Below are positions 12,201 through 23,131 of a stretch of 64,000 nucleotides of DNA, one piece after another. The notes beneath the pieces are model-generated. The model was not told the DNA's origin. It worked only from the letters and a program-made list of their open reading frames with translations, and made no database searches. The DNA comes from Scytalidium lignicola (Eukaryota > Ascomycota > Leotiomycetes): NCBI GenBank assembly GCA_002812745.2, contig NCSJ02000134.1:46629-110628 (forward strand), in the 5' to 3' direction. A program made the translations under genes and the position numbers. Numbering within the stretch: the first letter of the stretch is position 1; every line of letters starts with the position of its first letter.

Positions 12201-14751
12201 ACGATGAAAGTATATAAGAAAGTATTCTAAAGGAGAAAAGAATAGTTAAATTGTCTTATAGTTAGTATATTTCTTTTTAGAATAACTAAGTGATTTATAA
12301 GGTTATTAAAGTATATGTTTAACTTGTTCATGTTTGTTAAGTATAGTAGAAAAGGTATGTTTACTTTAATTACATAAAATTCAACTTGATTAATTAACAT
12401 AGTTATTATTGTCAAACTTAATAATGTAATAGTTTTAATTCTAAATTATATTATTATTATGCCTTTAGTAATGACATCAAGTATTACAGTCTGATCTGTT
12501 CATTACAAAGCCTTAAATTGGCTATAACCAATTGTAGAGTAGCCTCTTATACTTATATCGATTATAACTCTATGAAATTACTTAGAATTGTATCTTGTTG
12601 TGTTAGTTGTATTATACACTTTTATTAGTGTTATTTTAAAGATTCTTAAGACATAGTCTTAAGTATAAATTCTTGTTATTAGTATGTTAACTATAAGTTA
12701 ATGTATAAAAGTGTTATTAGCTAGTTTTATAGTAATTGAGGATGTTAATTCCATTGGAAAACTTTTGCATAAAGTAAAGAAAGTAATGATAACACTTTAG
12801 CTAATGTGATTAAATTCTATATCTAAGCTACTATTAATGAAAAGAGCTTTAAAACTAAGGTCTAAGTTGTTCTTAGGATTATTACTTTCTCAGTTAACAA
12901 TGTATTGTTTATAATGTTCGTTAAAGCACTTTTTGAAGTTATGAACAGTAAGATAAAGCTTATTCATATACTTTACTTGAAAACGAGCTTTTTCAGCATT
13001 TTGCTTTTGTTATATATGTTTCTATAAATAGTAATATTCCTTTTTGTATATAAAACATATTCTTGACGTTTAACAACATAATGTTATATGGTTAAGAACT
13101 TATAAGTTGAATTGTTGATTTGACAAGTTGTTAATATAGTAAAGGCAGTTTATAAAGTAAGTTTTATTATTATATTCTTACTCTTTTTCATATATTATAA
13201 TAGAAGATTCTAAATTGTTAATAAGTTGGTTAAGGTTTGAAGGTAAGTGTAATATTATATATTTATATACTAGTAAACTTTTACAAGTAGTTATAAGCTT
13301 GAAGTATAGTACTTTAACTGTTCAGAAGGTTATAAAGAGTTTATATTGTAATTCTCAGAGTGTTTTAACAAGAAGTTATACATTTTGGAATGTTGTTTTC
13401 CTAAGGTTTTGAGTTATAATTAAAGTTAAAGTTATAACTTCTTACTTTTACAAGTTTTTACAATGAAAACCAACTTTTTCAAAGAAATTCTAAAAGTAAT
13501 TATATGTTTCTTTAAATGTATATTTGATTAGTTGATAAGTGTAATAATGATCTTCTATTATACCTTTTAACATAATTGAGAATACTTTGTTAAGTAACTC
13601 CTCTGGTAGATCTATCCTTTTTGTAATAGTTTTGAAGATTATTAGCTTATGATCAAGAGTACTATTGTTTTTATTGTATTTATAGTCTTTTGTATAAACT
13701 TTTATAAGCTTTACTAATTGTTTTGTAAGTATAAGAGTTGTTGATAAACTAGGGGAAAAGTCTTATAAATGATTAGAATTATGATTTAAGTCTATTCTAA
13801 CTAGTAAAATTATAATAAGTGTAAAAGATGTTGATTAATTATTTATATATATTAAACTAATTAGTAATACTTNAAAAAGTAAATTGTATATTTACAAGTA
13901 TATTTGTTTGTATTATTATAAGAAGTATAAGGTATACAAATGTAATCTGTTCATTTTTATAGTTAATAATAACTTTCTTGTAATTATGTACAATCTATCC
14001 TAATTGAGTCTTTTCTAATATAATATTGAATAGTGTTTAAACAATTATTATATGTTTAGTATTTTATTATATACAAATACTAATATAATAAAGGCAACAT
14101 TATAATTCTTGTAATTTCTTGTAGTTGACCTTCTTGAAGATATCAATTGTAAAATCCCTAAAATCATGTTAAAACAAGTTTTAAAGGTTATTGTTTATGA
14201 CTTTGTAATGCTTATATTTATATACTTTAATAATGATGAATTTTGTTAAGTTTTCTATTAATATAGTAATTATTACTATTTTGTTTTCTTATTTGTTGAT
14301 TAATGTTATATAATTCGCCTCTTCTATACTCTTATTATTAAAGTCTTCTTCTATAACTCCTTGAATTCTTATAATTTAAATATAATAAGTATAAGCATAT
14401 TATAAGGACATTGTCATGTATAATAATGTTATTAATAGATATTTATAATGTTATTGATTTTCCTGAATAAGTATCTAACTTTGTTATGATGTCCTTTTGC
14501 AAGTAATAATAAATGAAAGTGGTAAAGAATAATTTTGTAAAATATAATAATTAGATAGTTAATTACTTTATAACTTAACAAGAAACAGTATATTTCTCTC
14601 TTTTGACTAAGGTAATTGATATATGTAAGGAAGTTATAGATATGCTTATACAAACAATGTTATTACTTGAAATTGGAGTGTAAGAGAGTTATAGATATGC
14701 TTATACAAATACTTATCACAATTTCTTGATTTGTAAGTACAAACTGATCAG

Positions 14752-14936
14752 TGTTAGTTCTACTTGTAGTACATAGTATAGTATATAACTTTATATAATA
14801 TACTATTTATGCTTTTATGGTAATTCATTGTTCTTAAGGGGGAGTAAGAGCTTTGTCTTGCTCTTATTGCTTAATCTAGACTAGCTTATACTCGCACGTA
14901 CCTAGCATATGACCGAAAACGAATAATCTACTAATA
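14752..14936 (-). repeat. 5' LTR of the 9-15 kb Copia element
   Basis: This copy begins TGTTAGTTC on the plus strand, directly after the internal sequence AAACTGATCAG, which also flanks the 5' LTRs at 19,702 and 59,119. The outer end reads TATTAG on the minus strand instead of TGTTAG, a single RIP-type change. The target duplication GTATT follows immediately. Confidence 0.7.
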
Positions 14937-14941
14937 GTATT

Positions 14942-16501
14942 AATTAATACTTTACATAAATAAATACTTGAATGTTTATCTTTTAAATTTTGCATTGTTA
15001 ATAAATAAGATTTTAATTTAAAATCTTTATTTATAAAATGTCTAAAAATCAATAAATTATTAGTAAATTTTAAATAATAATAATAATAATACTTATATAG
15101 TAATTCCAAGATAAGAATCTTGATTTAAAGCTGTCCAAACATCTAAAGTAATAGAAAAATAACCTTGATTATTTATATGAACTTTAAATTCATCTATTAA
15201 TTTAAATTTAGATAAATTATATATAGATATAAGTTCAGATTTAAGGTTTTTCCTATTAATAATAGGTAAATCACTATTAAATGTTAAAATTAATTAATTA
15301 ATTATAATAAATTATATAAAACTTACTTTTTTATATAATTGAATAAATCTTTATAAGATTTACTTTCAACTATATTAAATGATAAATTATTTGAAATAAT
15401 AAATTTTAAAAGTAAACTTTTAAAAGTATTATTATTAAATTCAATTAATTGACGTTTTTGAGCTCTATGAGAACTAAAATAATCAGATATATCTGATTGA
15501 GTAGTTTGAGATAATTGAGAATCTATTTAATATATTAATATATTAATATAAATTAATTTAAAAATATTAAATATTTACCTGAATCTGTATTATCATCTAA
15601 ATCTTTTAAAGAAATAAATGGATGTTTAGCTCGAAAATGCATATAATAATTGCTAGTAGATTGATTAATTTTTTGATTAATCCATTTTTACTATAAAATA
15701 TTAACATAAATAATTATAATTATAATATATAATTTAAAACTTACTAGCAATTTTTTATTGTACAAATAACTGTAACAGTTCTAGGATTATTTGGATTTTC
15801 TTGAGGTAAATCTAAAATCTTAGTTAAATAACCTTTTTCAAAGATTTTTGGTTATTTAATTAGTAATTCAAAAGTAATAGCATTTTGACTATTATTTGTA
15901 ACAATTGAAGTAGAATAAGCCATTTTGAAAGTATATATAAATATATAAATATAAAAGTATAAAATAATATTAATATTATATTAAGTTGTTATTTGAACTT
16001 ATAATTATAATTTTAAAATGTAGAATATTTGCTATATATATATAGATAAATTCTTATTATAATAACTTGTAAAATCCGAAATAATTACTAAACAACATTC
16101 AAATGATTTTTAAACAATTTTTAAATATATTATAAATCATAACCATTTATAATACTTGATTTCAAATTATAATATTACTTTGTTGTTGAGTTATTAATTA
16201 AATTGTTAGATTTGTAAAGTAAAACAAAATGACAGAATTTTAAGGTGTAATATTACAAATCAAACTGATAAGAGATAAGAAATCGAGTTATTCCTATTTA
16301 AGATTAGTTTGTATTATATAATATATTTGTCAACAAAAACTAAACTAATTTAGGTTTAGCGTAATCACGTGATATACTATTCGAATAATTATTCGAATAT
16401 TCAAATATTATTTGATTTGATTTGAATAGTACGTTTTTATGATTTGATTTGAGTTGAATAGTAGTCTATATTCAAATCAAATCAAATCAATTCCAACACT
16501 G
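14942..16501 (-). pseudogene. hAT-family transposase gene, AT-rich, cut by a Copia insertion
   Basis: The frame reads on the minus strand from an ATG at about 15,923 (MAYSTSIVTNN). Exons are separated by short AT-rich introns. Recognisable parts in order are a BED-finger-like N-terminal region with a YYMHFRAKHP stretch, then DSQLSQTTQSDISDYF, and then the catalytic-core text FSITLDVWTALNQDSYLGITI. After one more intron a segment matches the usual hAT run HFINKDFKLKSYLLTMQNL. The gene stops where the Copia element enters. At the right edge, 16493-16501 is the complement of CAGTGTTGG, a plausible hAT terminus, next to subterminal GATTTGATTTGA repeats. At least one in-frame stop exists in the first exon. 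The left end of the transposon was not found. Confidence 0.65.
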
Positions 16502-18254
16502 TTTCTAGCTAGATTAGTGTAAGAACTCAATATCAATATCAATATATAAAGTTAAAATTATTAACTTTATCTAATATATTAAACTAACATGAATAATCTT
16601 ATATATACTTTATTACAAGATTTAAGTTATTAAGTTTGTTTTCTTTATCTTTTTACTAACCTTGATTATGAGGAAATTGCTTATAGATTAAAAACGATTC
16701 TCTTGATTAATAAATTTACATATAATATAATCTTGTATACATAAGATAATATAAAAAAAAATTTATCTTAATGAATGGGTAAGATTTCCAAGTCTTTACA
16801 AATTTGAAAATTACTTTTTAGTATTTACATTTAACAATATAACATTAAGTTCTTTAAGTAAATGTAATATACATCAATTTAAGAAAATATATACAGTTGT
16901 AATTATTAAGTATAAATAATACTTAATATTTATATTAATGTAAATAAAATCTTTGTTTAGTTAAGCAAATTAACNAAAAAATAATATAATAATTATATAC
17001 TTACTTAAAGACTTAAGTAATATATATAAAGATTAGAATATTCTTAAACCTTATATAAAAGTATTTAATAATAATAAAAACTTATTATGTATTATTATAA
17101 ATTTCTTAAAAAGGTTTTTCTAAAGTTAAGGGTAAATTATTCAAAAGATTATTCTTATATAAAAAGTTATTTTCTTCTGTAAAAGGTGTTATATCTTATA
17201 ACAAATCTTTGATTATATACTTAATTATATGTCAGTTTGCTTAAATAATATTCCCTTACCTTTTTAACTTATAAACTTTTATTATGCTTTATTATTAAAG
17301 TACAAACAAGAAGACTAATTTAATGTTAAGATTTAAAGTCATTTTCTAAGACNTTTTTTATAAACAATAACTTTATCAAAAAGTATTTAAATTAAAAGAT
17401 AGAATTTATTCAATACTTAACTTAGTTAAAGACATTTTACTTAATCTTATTAAACTAGATTATTTGTAATTTATATTATATGTATACTAAAATACTATTT
17501 ACAACATAATTAAGAATACAAGATGTCTTAATATATTAAGTTATATAATGTTATATTTAAACATGCTAAAAAGCTTAAACTTGTTATAAGTTTATAATTA
17601 AACAATATTTAGTATAATAATATCTTTTTTAAAGATATATTTAAGTAAAAGTTTTTTCAAGTATTAAAAAATTCTTAAGTTATTATAATACCTTTTATAA
17701 ATCTAGATATTCTTATAATAAAAGGCTTTTATTATAATAGTATACTTTAAGTATTTAAGATTATAAGAACAAGATTAGTTTAAAGTAATGTAAATAATTA
17801 AATAAAAATAATAAGAATTAATTTAGAACAATCAAAATTGTATGTTATTAATAAAATTCGTTTTAACATATTCTAATATATTATTATTACAAATTAAGAA
17901 TATAAATACTTAAACAAAGTGAGTATATATATTAGTTGTAAACCTAAAGAGAATAAGCATTAAGTTATTAAAATAATACTTAGTTTAAGATATTATAAAC
18001 TTAATAAGAATTATAAATTTATTATATCTTTTATACATTGAATAAAAATTATATATAAATATTAACAGATGATATTTACTCAAAATGGTTATATTAAAAT
18101 TACTTTACTTAATGTAGAAAAGGATAATATTATTTATATTCTTCTAAATAGTAATATATTATTTATTTTTAACCTTATAAGAATTATTATACTTTTGTTA
18201 GTAAATATTACATTTATAAAATAATAAATAACAAAATATTAAATATAACTTAAG
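16502..18254. other. Unidentified AT-rich, stop-dense sequence
   Basis: No gene or domain could be supported on either strand. Composition and stop density match RIP-dead transposon DNA, and several N bases precede A- or T-runs. It sits between the hAT terminus and the palindromic Copia segment and may be the remains of a third retroelement. Confidence 0.4.
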
Positions 18255-18448
18255 TGTTAGTAAAGTAATAATTATGTACACATAATATTCATATGTTTTT
18301 ATAAACTAGTCTTGATTAAGTAATAAGAATAAGTAAAGCTTTTACAACTTTACTCTTTTACCTTTAATTATATAATAATTATAGAATAGTATAACAAGTA
18401 TATTACATATAATTGTATATTATACTATATACTACAAGTAAACTAATA
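18255..18448 (+). repeat. Copia LTR, left arm of the palindrome
   Basis: The LTR is plus-oriented, starts TGTTAGTAAAG and ends near AATA at 18448. It is heavily RIP-mutated relative to the LTR at 19702-19895, for example at sites where the latter retains GCGAAG and GGGGCACGTG. Confidence 0.65.
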
Positions 18449-19701
18449 TTAATCAGTTTGTATATACAGATCAGGAGATTATCATTTAATCAGTTAAATA
18501 TTAAGCAGTTTACTTTTAAAGTTAAATTTTAAAAGATTACAACTTTTGTTTAGTTGAACATTTAACAATTTACTTACAAAGTTGAAATTCACTTAGTTAA
18601 AAGGGGAAATAACTATTTATTAACTTATAACTTAATTGGTTAAATATCAAATAGTTTACTTTTATAATTATTATTATTAAACTTGTTTTTACTAAAAATA
18701 ATATATTTAGTTAAATGTCAAGTGATTTACTTATAAAGTTGTATAATTAGCTAATTAATTAATTCTATTCGAAAAATTACTTTTTTATTATTTATTTTCA
18801 TTAATTCTCATTTAAAAACTACTTATATTCTTTGTTACTCTTCTTATAAACTAGAAATAATATGTTAAAATTATAATCTTTTACTTTATTTTTACTTTTA
18901 TTATAGAATTACAAGCTTTTACAAGTATACAAGAAAATTTAAAAGCTTACAGAACTATAATAATCAAAAAGACTAAAAAATTATTATACTTTTGAAAATA
19001 TCTGTTTAAGCTTCTAAGATTACAAATTTTATTACTTATAAGTAAATACTTTTTATNCTTAAGTATAAAGAGTATTTACTTACAAGTAATAAACTCTATA
19101 ATCTTAAAGGCTTAAACAAATGTCTTTAAGGATATAATAGCTTTTTAGTCTTCTTGATTATTATAGTTTTGTAAGCTTTTAAATTCTCTTGTATACTTGT
19201 AAAAGCTTGTAATTCTGTAATGAAAGTGAAGGTAAGATGAAAGATTATGATTTTAACATGTTGTTTCTAGTCTATAAGAAGAGTAATAAAGAATATAAGT
19301 AGTTTTTAAATAAAAATTAATGAAAATAAGTTATAAAAGAGTAGTTTTTTTTTTTTTTTTTTTATTTTTTTTTTTTTTCAAATAGAATTAGTCAATTAAC
19401 TAACTATATAACTCTGTAAGTAGACTGCTTGATGTTTAATTAAATGTATTGTTTTTAGCAAAAACAAGTTTAGCAATAATAATTATAAAAGTGGACTGCT
19501 TAACATTTAACTAATCAAGTTATAAGTTGGTAAATAACTATTTCCCCTTTTGACTAAGTGGATTTTAGCTTTGTAAGTAAACTGCCAGATGTTTAACTGA
19601 ACAGAAGTTGTAATCTCCTAAGATTCAGCTTTAAAAGTAAACTGCTTGGCATCTAACCAATTAAACGATAATCTCTTGATTTGTATATACAAACTGATCA
19701 A

Positions 19702-19895
19702 TGTCAGTTCACTTGTAGCATGATGTATAGTATGCAATTATACGTAATATACTCGTTGTGCTATTCTATGGTTGTTATACGATTATGGGTAAGAGAGCGA
19801 AGTTGTAGGAGCTTTGCTTGTTCTCACTACTTAATCAGGACTAGCTTACAGGGGCACGTGAATATCATGTGTACGTAACCGTTATTCTACCAACA
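19702..19895 (-). repeat. Copia LTR, right arm of the palindrome
   Basis: This 194-bp LTR begins TGTCAG and ends CCAACA on the plus strand. It is one of the better-preserved LTR copies in the window, comparable with 53116-53309, and keeps several CpG sites. Confidence 0.7.
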
Positions 19896-20122
19896 ATTAG
19901 AAAGTTTTATATATTATTTTATAATTTTAGATTTAAGATAATTGAATAAAGTTTGATTAGTGTTAATATATAATGATTTTATAAATAATAGACAACTTAA
20001 AGTCATTATAGTTATAAGTTATCTAAAGTTTAAAAATGGCTACAGTTACAAGGAATTTAATGTATGGTAGAATTAAGTAGTCTGTGCAACAGCCGGCACC
20101 GGCGATTTGGCGGCGATTTAAG

Positions 20123-22488
20123 TAATCGTCGGCTCGGTTAATCGGCCTTTTTCTCTACTCNCATTCCCTCGTAGTCGGTNGAAGCAAGTNTGATCGCTAA
20201 GCGAGTGTGATCGATTCTAATTTTTCTATGGGAAACGCACACAAATTAAATACACCCTACCATCGTTTCTTACAATACAAAATAGCCCTCCTCGTCTGAT
20301 AAACTAGATCTTAATGAACTTACCTTTGAATTAATAGAATCGCCTGAATCACTTGCATATCCAATATCTCTATCAATATTTAAAGTAATAAAGTTTTCCT
20401 CACTTTCCCCATCACTCTCCTCCTCCTCCTCCTTCTCCTTCCCCTTTTGCTCTTCCCNATATATAATATCACCCNATATAACTGGTTCTTGTGATAGAGT
20501 AGGAGTATATGGTGATATATACTCATTCTCTTGTGTTGTTNGCTTGTTTGGTTCTTTCCTTNGTTCTGGGAATNCTNGAGGGNTATGCTCTTTATATAAC
20601 TCTNGAGCACCTAATACACCTTNGAACTCTTTTATANCCTTTTTCCTAGTTCTTTCTTTGGCATGCNATNNTACCCAAGCAGCCTTTTNCTCCTTTTTCT
20701 CCTTATTAGCTATTATGCATAGCATTCTAGCTTCCTTATTNNCTTCCTTCTCTGCAGNTTTATACTCCNTTTCCTTGATAACAGACTNTGCCCATTCAGC
20801 AGTTAACTCTTCCCCTTTCTGTATTCTTTTGTGATTAGTTAGCTTTTTGATTATAATCTCTTNTAATCGCTTATATGTANTANATAGCTCAAACTTGACA
20901 TAATCTCCTTGATCTAATATTGTACAAGCTCCTNGAACAAAAGACTNAAACTTNTGCTGAGAAGGTAAGCTCAAAACGTNNATAACCTTGTCTTTTAACT
21001 NATNTAATTNATATTGAACTTGTNGGATTGTTTTANGAGTTCNTNACTTNGGTAACTCTGGCTCTGGTGGTTTTGATGTTGGTTCCTTAGAATACTTCTT
21101 CATAAGCTCAAAAGTGGCTGTCTTATTAACTGGCCACATACCAGCTTTCTTGAAAGCACTTTGAATGGTTGATTTAGTGAAGGTTAATTGACGAATCTGA
21201 GGTAAATCATGAAAGAATGAGCTTATTGAATAGTCAAAATCAAGAGATTCTGTAGCACTTTGAACTGCCTTGTTATGCCAGTGTTTATATGGTTGAAATA
21301 CTCCCACATCCAAAGGTTGCATGCAATGTGTTAAATGTGCTGGAAATGGGAATGGAACCACATGATTCTGAGTAGCTAATAATGTAAACTCTGGTGTAAC
21401 ATGACTGCTTTGATTGTCCATAAGGAGTAATTTCCATGGTTGATCTGGGCCAGCTTTTGTATGATGGATAAAGTGTGCCAAAAACCGAAGACCAATCTGG
21501 TCAGTTGTATAGCCATTATCTGATAAATGGACTACTTCTGAACCTTGTAAATTGTTGTTATTATACCATGAATTCATATGGTATTTGCCTTGAACAACAA
21601 TTACTGGTGATATAGGAGTTTTCCCATCAGCACAAATAGCTTCAATCATGGTAACAGACCGCCTATTTTCAGGACTCAAAGAGTAAAGCTATTTAGCATT
21701 AGAAACAAACATTTCCTAATAGAAAAATATAAGGAATATGTTATACCTCGGTGATTTCCATAGGAACTAATACTTCCACCCCTTTAGGGCATCCAATCCT
21801 GAAGCCAGATTCATCAAAATTGTACAAATCCTTCTGTTCAATATGATATTTGTGTATAGCACTTTTGTATTTCCTGAACCATTCTTTAACGTCTTCATGA
21901 TCTTGAGCTGTGATTCTATTGCGTGCTATTGGTTTGGTCTTGATTTTGTGAAGAGCTGGCTGTCTTTTCCACCACTTCCTGAACCAACTAAAAGATGGAG
22001 AAGATTGATTGTTCTGTTTACGAACAAAACAAATAGATCTATATACAATTTCTTTGGTAGGTAACTGTCGATTCTCAAGATATGACTTAATAAAAGCATG
22101 AACAGCTTGCTCTTGACTAGCTGTTAATATCTTGTTCTGGCCACCATGAGGATTGCGTTTGAGGTTGCGTTTATCCCTCAAAATCGACATATTCAAAGTA
22201 GATTTATTCACTTTGAATATCTTTGCAGCTACACTGTAGCTTTCTTTAGGATTATCAGAAAGCCACTTTTTAGCTTCAGAAATACGCTCCTTAATTGGAG
22301 TTGACATAGTGGTATAATCAGAGGATATGATTGTATTGTAAGAAACGATGGTAGGGTGTATTTAATTTGTGTGCGTTTCCCATAGAAAAATTAGAATCGA
22401 TCACACTCGCTTAGCGATCACACTTGCTTCCACCGACTACGAGGGAATGCGAGTAGAGAAAAAGGCCGATTAACCGAGCCGACGATTA
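20123..22488 (-). mobile_element. pogo-type (Tc1/mariner superfamily) DNA transposon with long TIRs
   Basis: Terminal inverted repeats of roughly 150 bp start TAATCGTCGGCTCGG at the left and end with its complement at the right. Each is bounded by the TA dinucleotide expected for this superfamily (20123-20124 and 22487-22488). The TIRs run into the single transposase gene on both sides. Most N bases in this element lie in the C-terminal half of the gene and at a few TIR positions, consistent with collapse of several copies in the assembly. GC-rich sequence at 20084-20122, just outside the left end, may be part of another element. Confidence 0.85.
20270..22307 (-). CDS. pogo/Fot-like transposase (CENP-B-type HTH plus DDE_1)
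   Basis: Two exons, 22307-21747 and 21688-20270, flank a 58-bp intron (21689-21746). Splicing restores the frame across VPMEITE-LYSLSPENRR and gives about 659 residues. The N-terminal part has a psq-type helix-turn-helix (EAKKWLSDNPKESYSVAAKIF) followed by a CENP-B-like DNA-binding region. The DDE catalytic residues are visible: Asp in YNFDESGF (exon 1), Asp in LLMDNQSSH and Asp in MQPLDVGVFQPYKHWH. The C-terminal third is charged and low-complexity with many ambiguous residues. No stop interrupts it, so it may be functional if the Ns resolve well. It lies wholly inside the long TIRs and mobilises the element by cut-and-paste in the nucleus. Confidence 0.8.
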
Positions 22489-22512
22489 AGGCTAAAAGAT
22501 AAAGCAAAAAGA

Positions 22513-22557
22513 AAGCAATAGAATTGAACTACTCTAACAACTGAGCTACAGTGGATA
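22513..22557 (-). pseudogene. tRNA-like fragment (A-box and B-box, no anticodon arm)
   Basis: On the minus strand a D-arm-like stretch (TAGCTCAGTTGTTAGAGTAG, fitting a pol III A box) is followed directly by AGTTCAATTCT, which resembles a T-arm B box. The anticodon arm and variable loop are absent, so it cannot be a working tRNA. It lies just outside the right end of the pogo element. It may be a deleted tRNA gene or the head of a tRNA-derived SINE. Confidence 0.35.
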
Positions 22558-23131
22558 AACTTATCTTTTTACTTATTGCATTACGGTCATATTTCTTAAG
22601 CTAACAACCGTCATCTAACCCTGTGATTATTATTTTAACAGGTGATTGATTCAACAATGCAAATTCTCCTATTCGCTCAACGGCATTGTTATTGCATGGC
22701 AAATCATTCGTCAACGGCATTAATTTCCTTTTTTGTCATAGCATCAGGAATAAAAATCAACCTCCTGTTTCAAAGCGTATACTAAATATAGATGGATTAG
22801 AGGTCCAGAGCTTATATTTAGTGGATACATCCCTCGCCATCCAAATTNGGCCGTACTAGACTTTGTCAATTGACATGAGTGAACAATGACTCCGAATCTT
22901 CGCGATGCTTTGAAGAATCGGGTAATTTTTGTCCAAAGCCACTCTGGTGATTTGTCACGGGCCTCACTTTCTAACGTAATGTCCCTTCGATTCATAACTT
23001 CTGAAGGTCATAAAATGTAATGATCTTGACAAAGCTTCGACTTATGTTCTACAAAGGAATTCAGTACTTGATCTAAATATCTCTTCGAGACTATAGAAAT
23101 AGCATTTGTCAGCCTTACCACACCAAACAAC
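22558..23131. other. Intergenic DNA without a recognised gene
   Basis: An 83-codon minus-strand frame (22744-22995, with one ambiguous codon) is open but resembles no family I know. Nothing else was seen here. The segment probably includes the former promoter of the aldehyde dehydrogenase pseudogene. Confidence 0.4.

Larger units (their letters stand above)
9064..14936 (-). mobile_element. RIP-degraded Ty1/Copia retrotransposon with 5-bp target duplications
   Basis: The element runs on the minus strand with its 5' LTR at the right. The two LTRs (9064-9267 and 14752-14936) are similar to each other and to LTRs at 18,255, 19,702, 53,116 and 59,119. The direct repeat GTATT lies exactly at both outer edges (9059-9063 and 14937-14941). 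Near the 3' LTR, 9574-9798 still reads as a Copia RNase H segment (AYGFDIRI and VLYTDSRLLYNYLVKL are recognisable), parallel to the better copy at 53,394. The rest of the polyprotein is destroyed by stops of RIP type. Many internal N bases precede A-runs. Confidence 0.8.
18255..19895. repeat. 1.64-kb zero-spacer palindrome of two Copia LTR-plus-leader units
   Basis: The left arm (18255-19060) contains a plus-oriented Copia LTR followed by its leader. The right arm (19061-19895) is the same sequence in reverse. The arms meet without a spacer at 19060/19061. Both outer ends are LTR starts (TGTT), so both units point to the centre. The leader text matches the 58.5-59.1 kb region of the other Copia element. 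The left arm is much more RIP-mutated than the right. A poly-T/A tract at about 19347-19378 accounts for most of the length difference. No perfect target duplication is visible at the outer edges (TTAAG versus ATTAG). Confidence 0.8.

Noticed and set aside
9574..15109. Independent small genes in the AT-rich block
   Set aside because: They are pieces of Copia RNase H or of the hAT gene, or low-complexity text rich in Leu, Ile and Tyr.
1..20000. AT-rich block as a centromere
   Set aside because: Composition fits, but RIP-dead transposons alone explain it. Nothing in the sequence marks centromere identity.
22513..22557. Functional tRNA gene
   Set aside because: The anticodon arm and variable loop are absent and the acceptor ends do not pair.
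22744..22995. 83-codon frame upstream of the ALDH pseudogene as a gene
   Set aside because: No recognisable motif, contains an ambiguous codon, and no splice partner was found.
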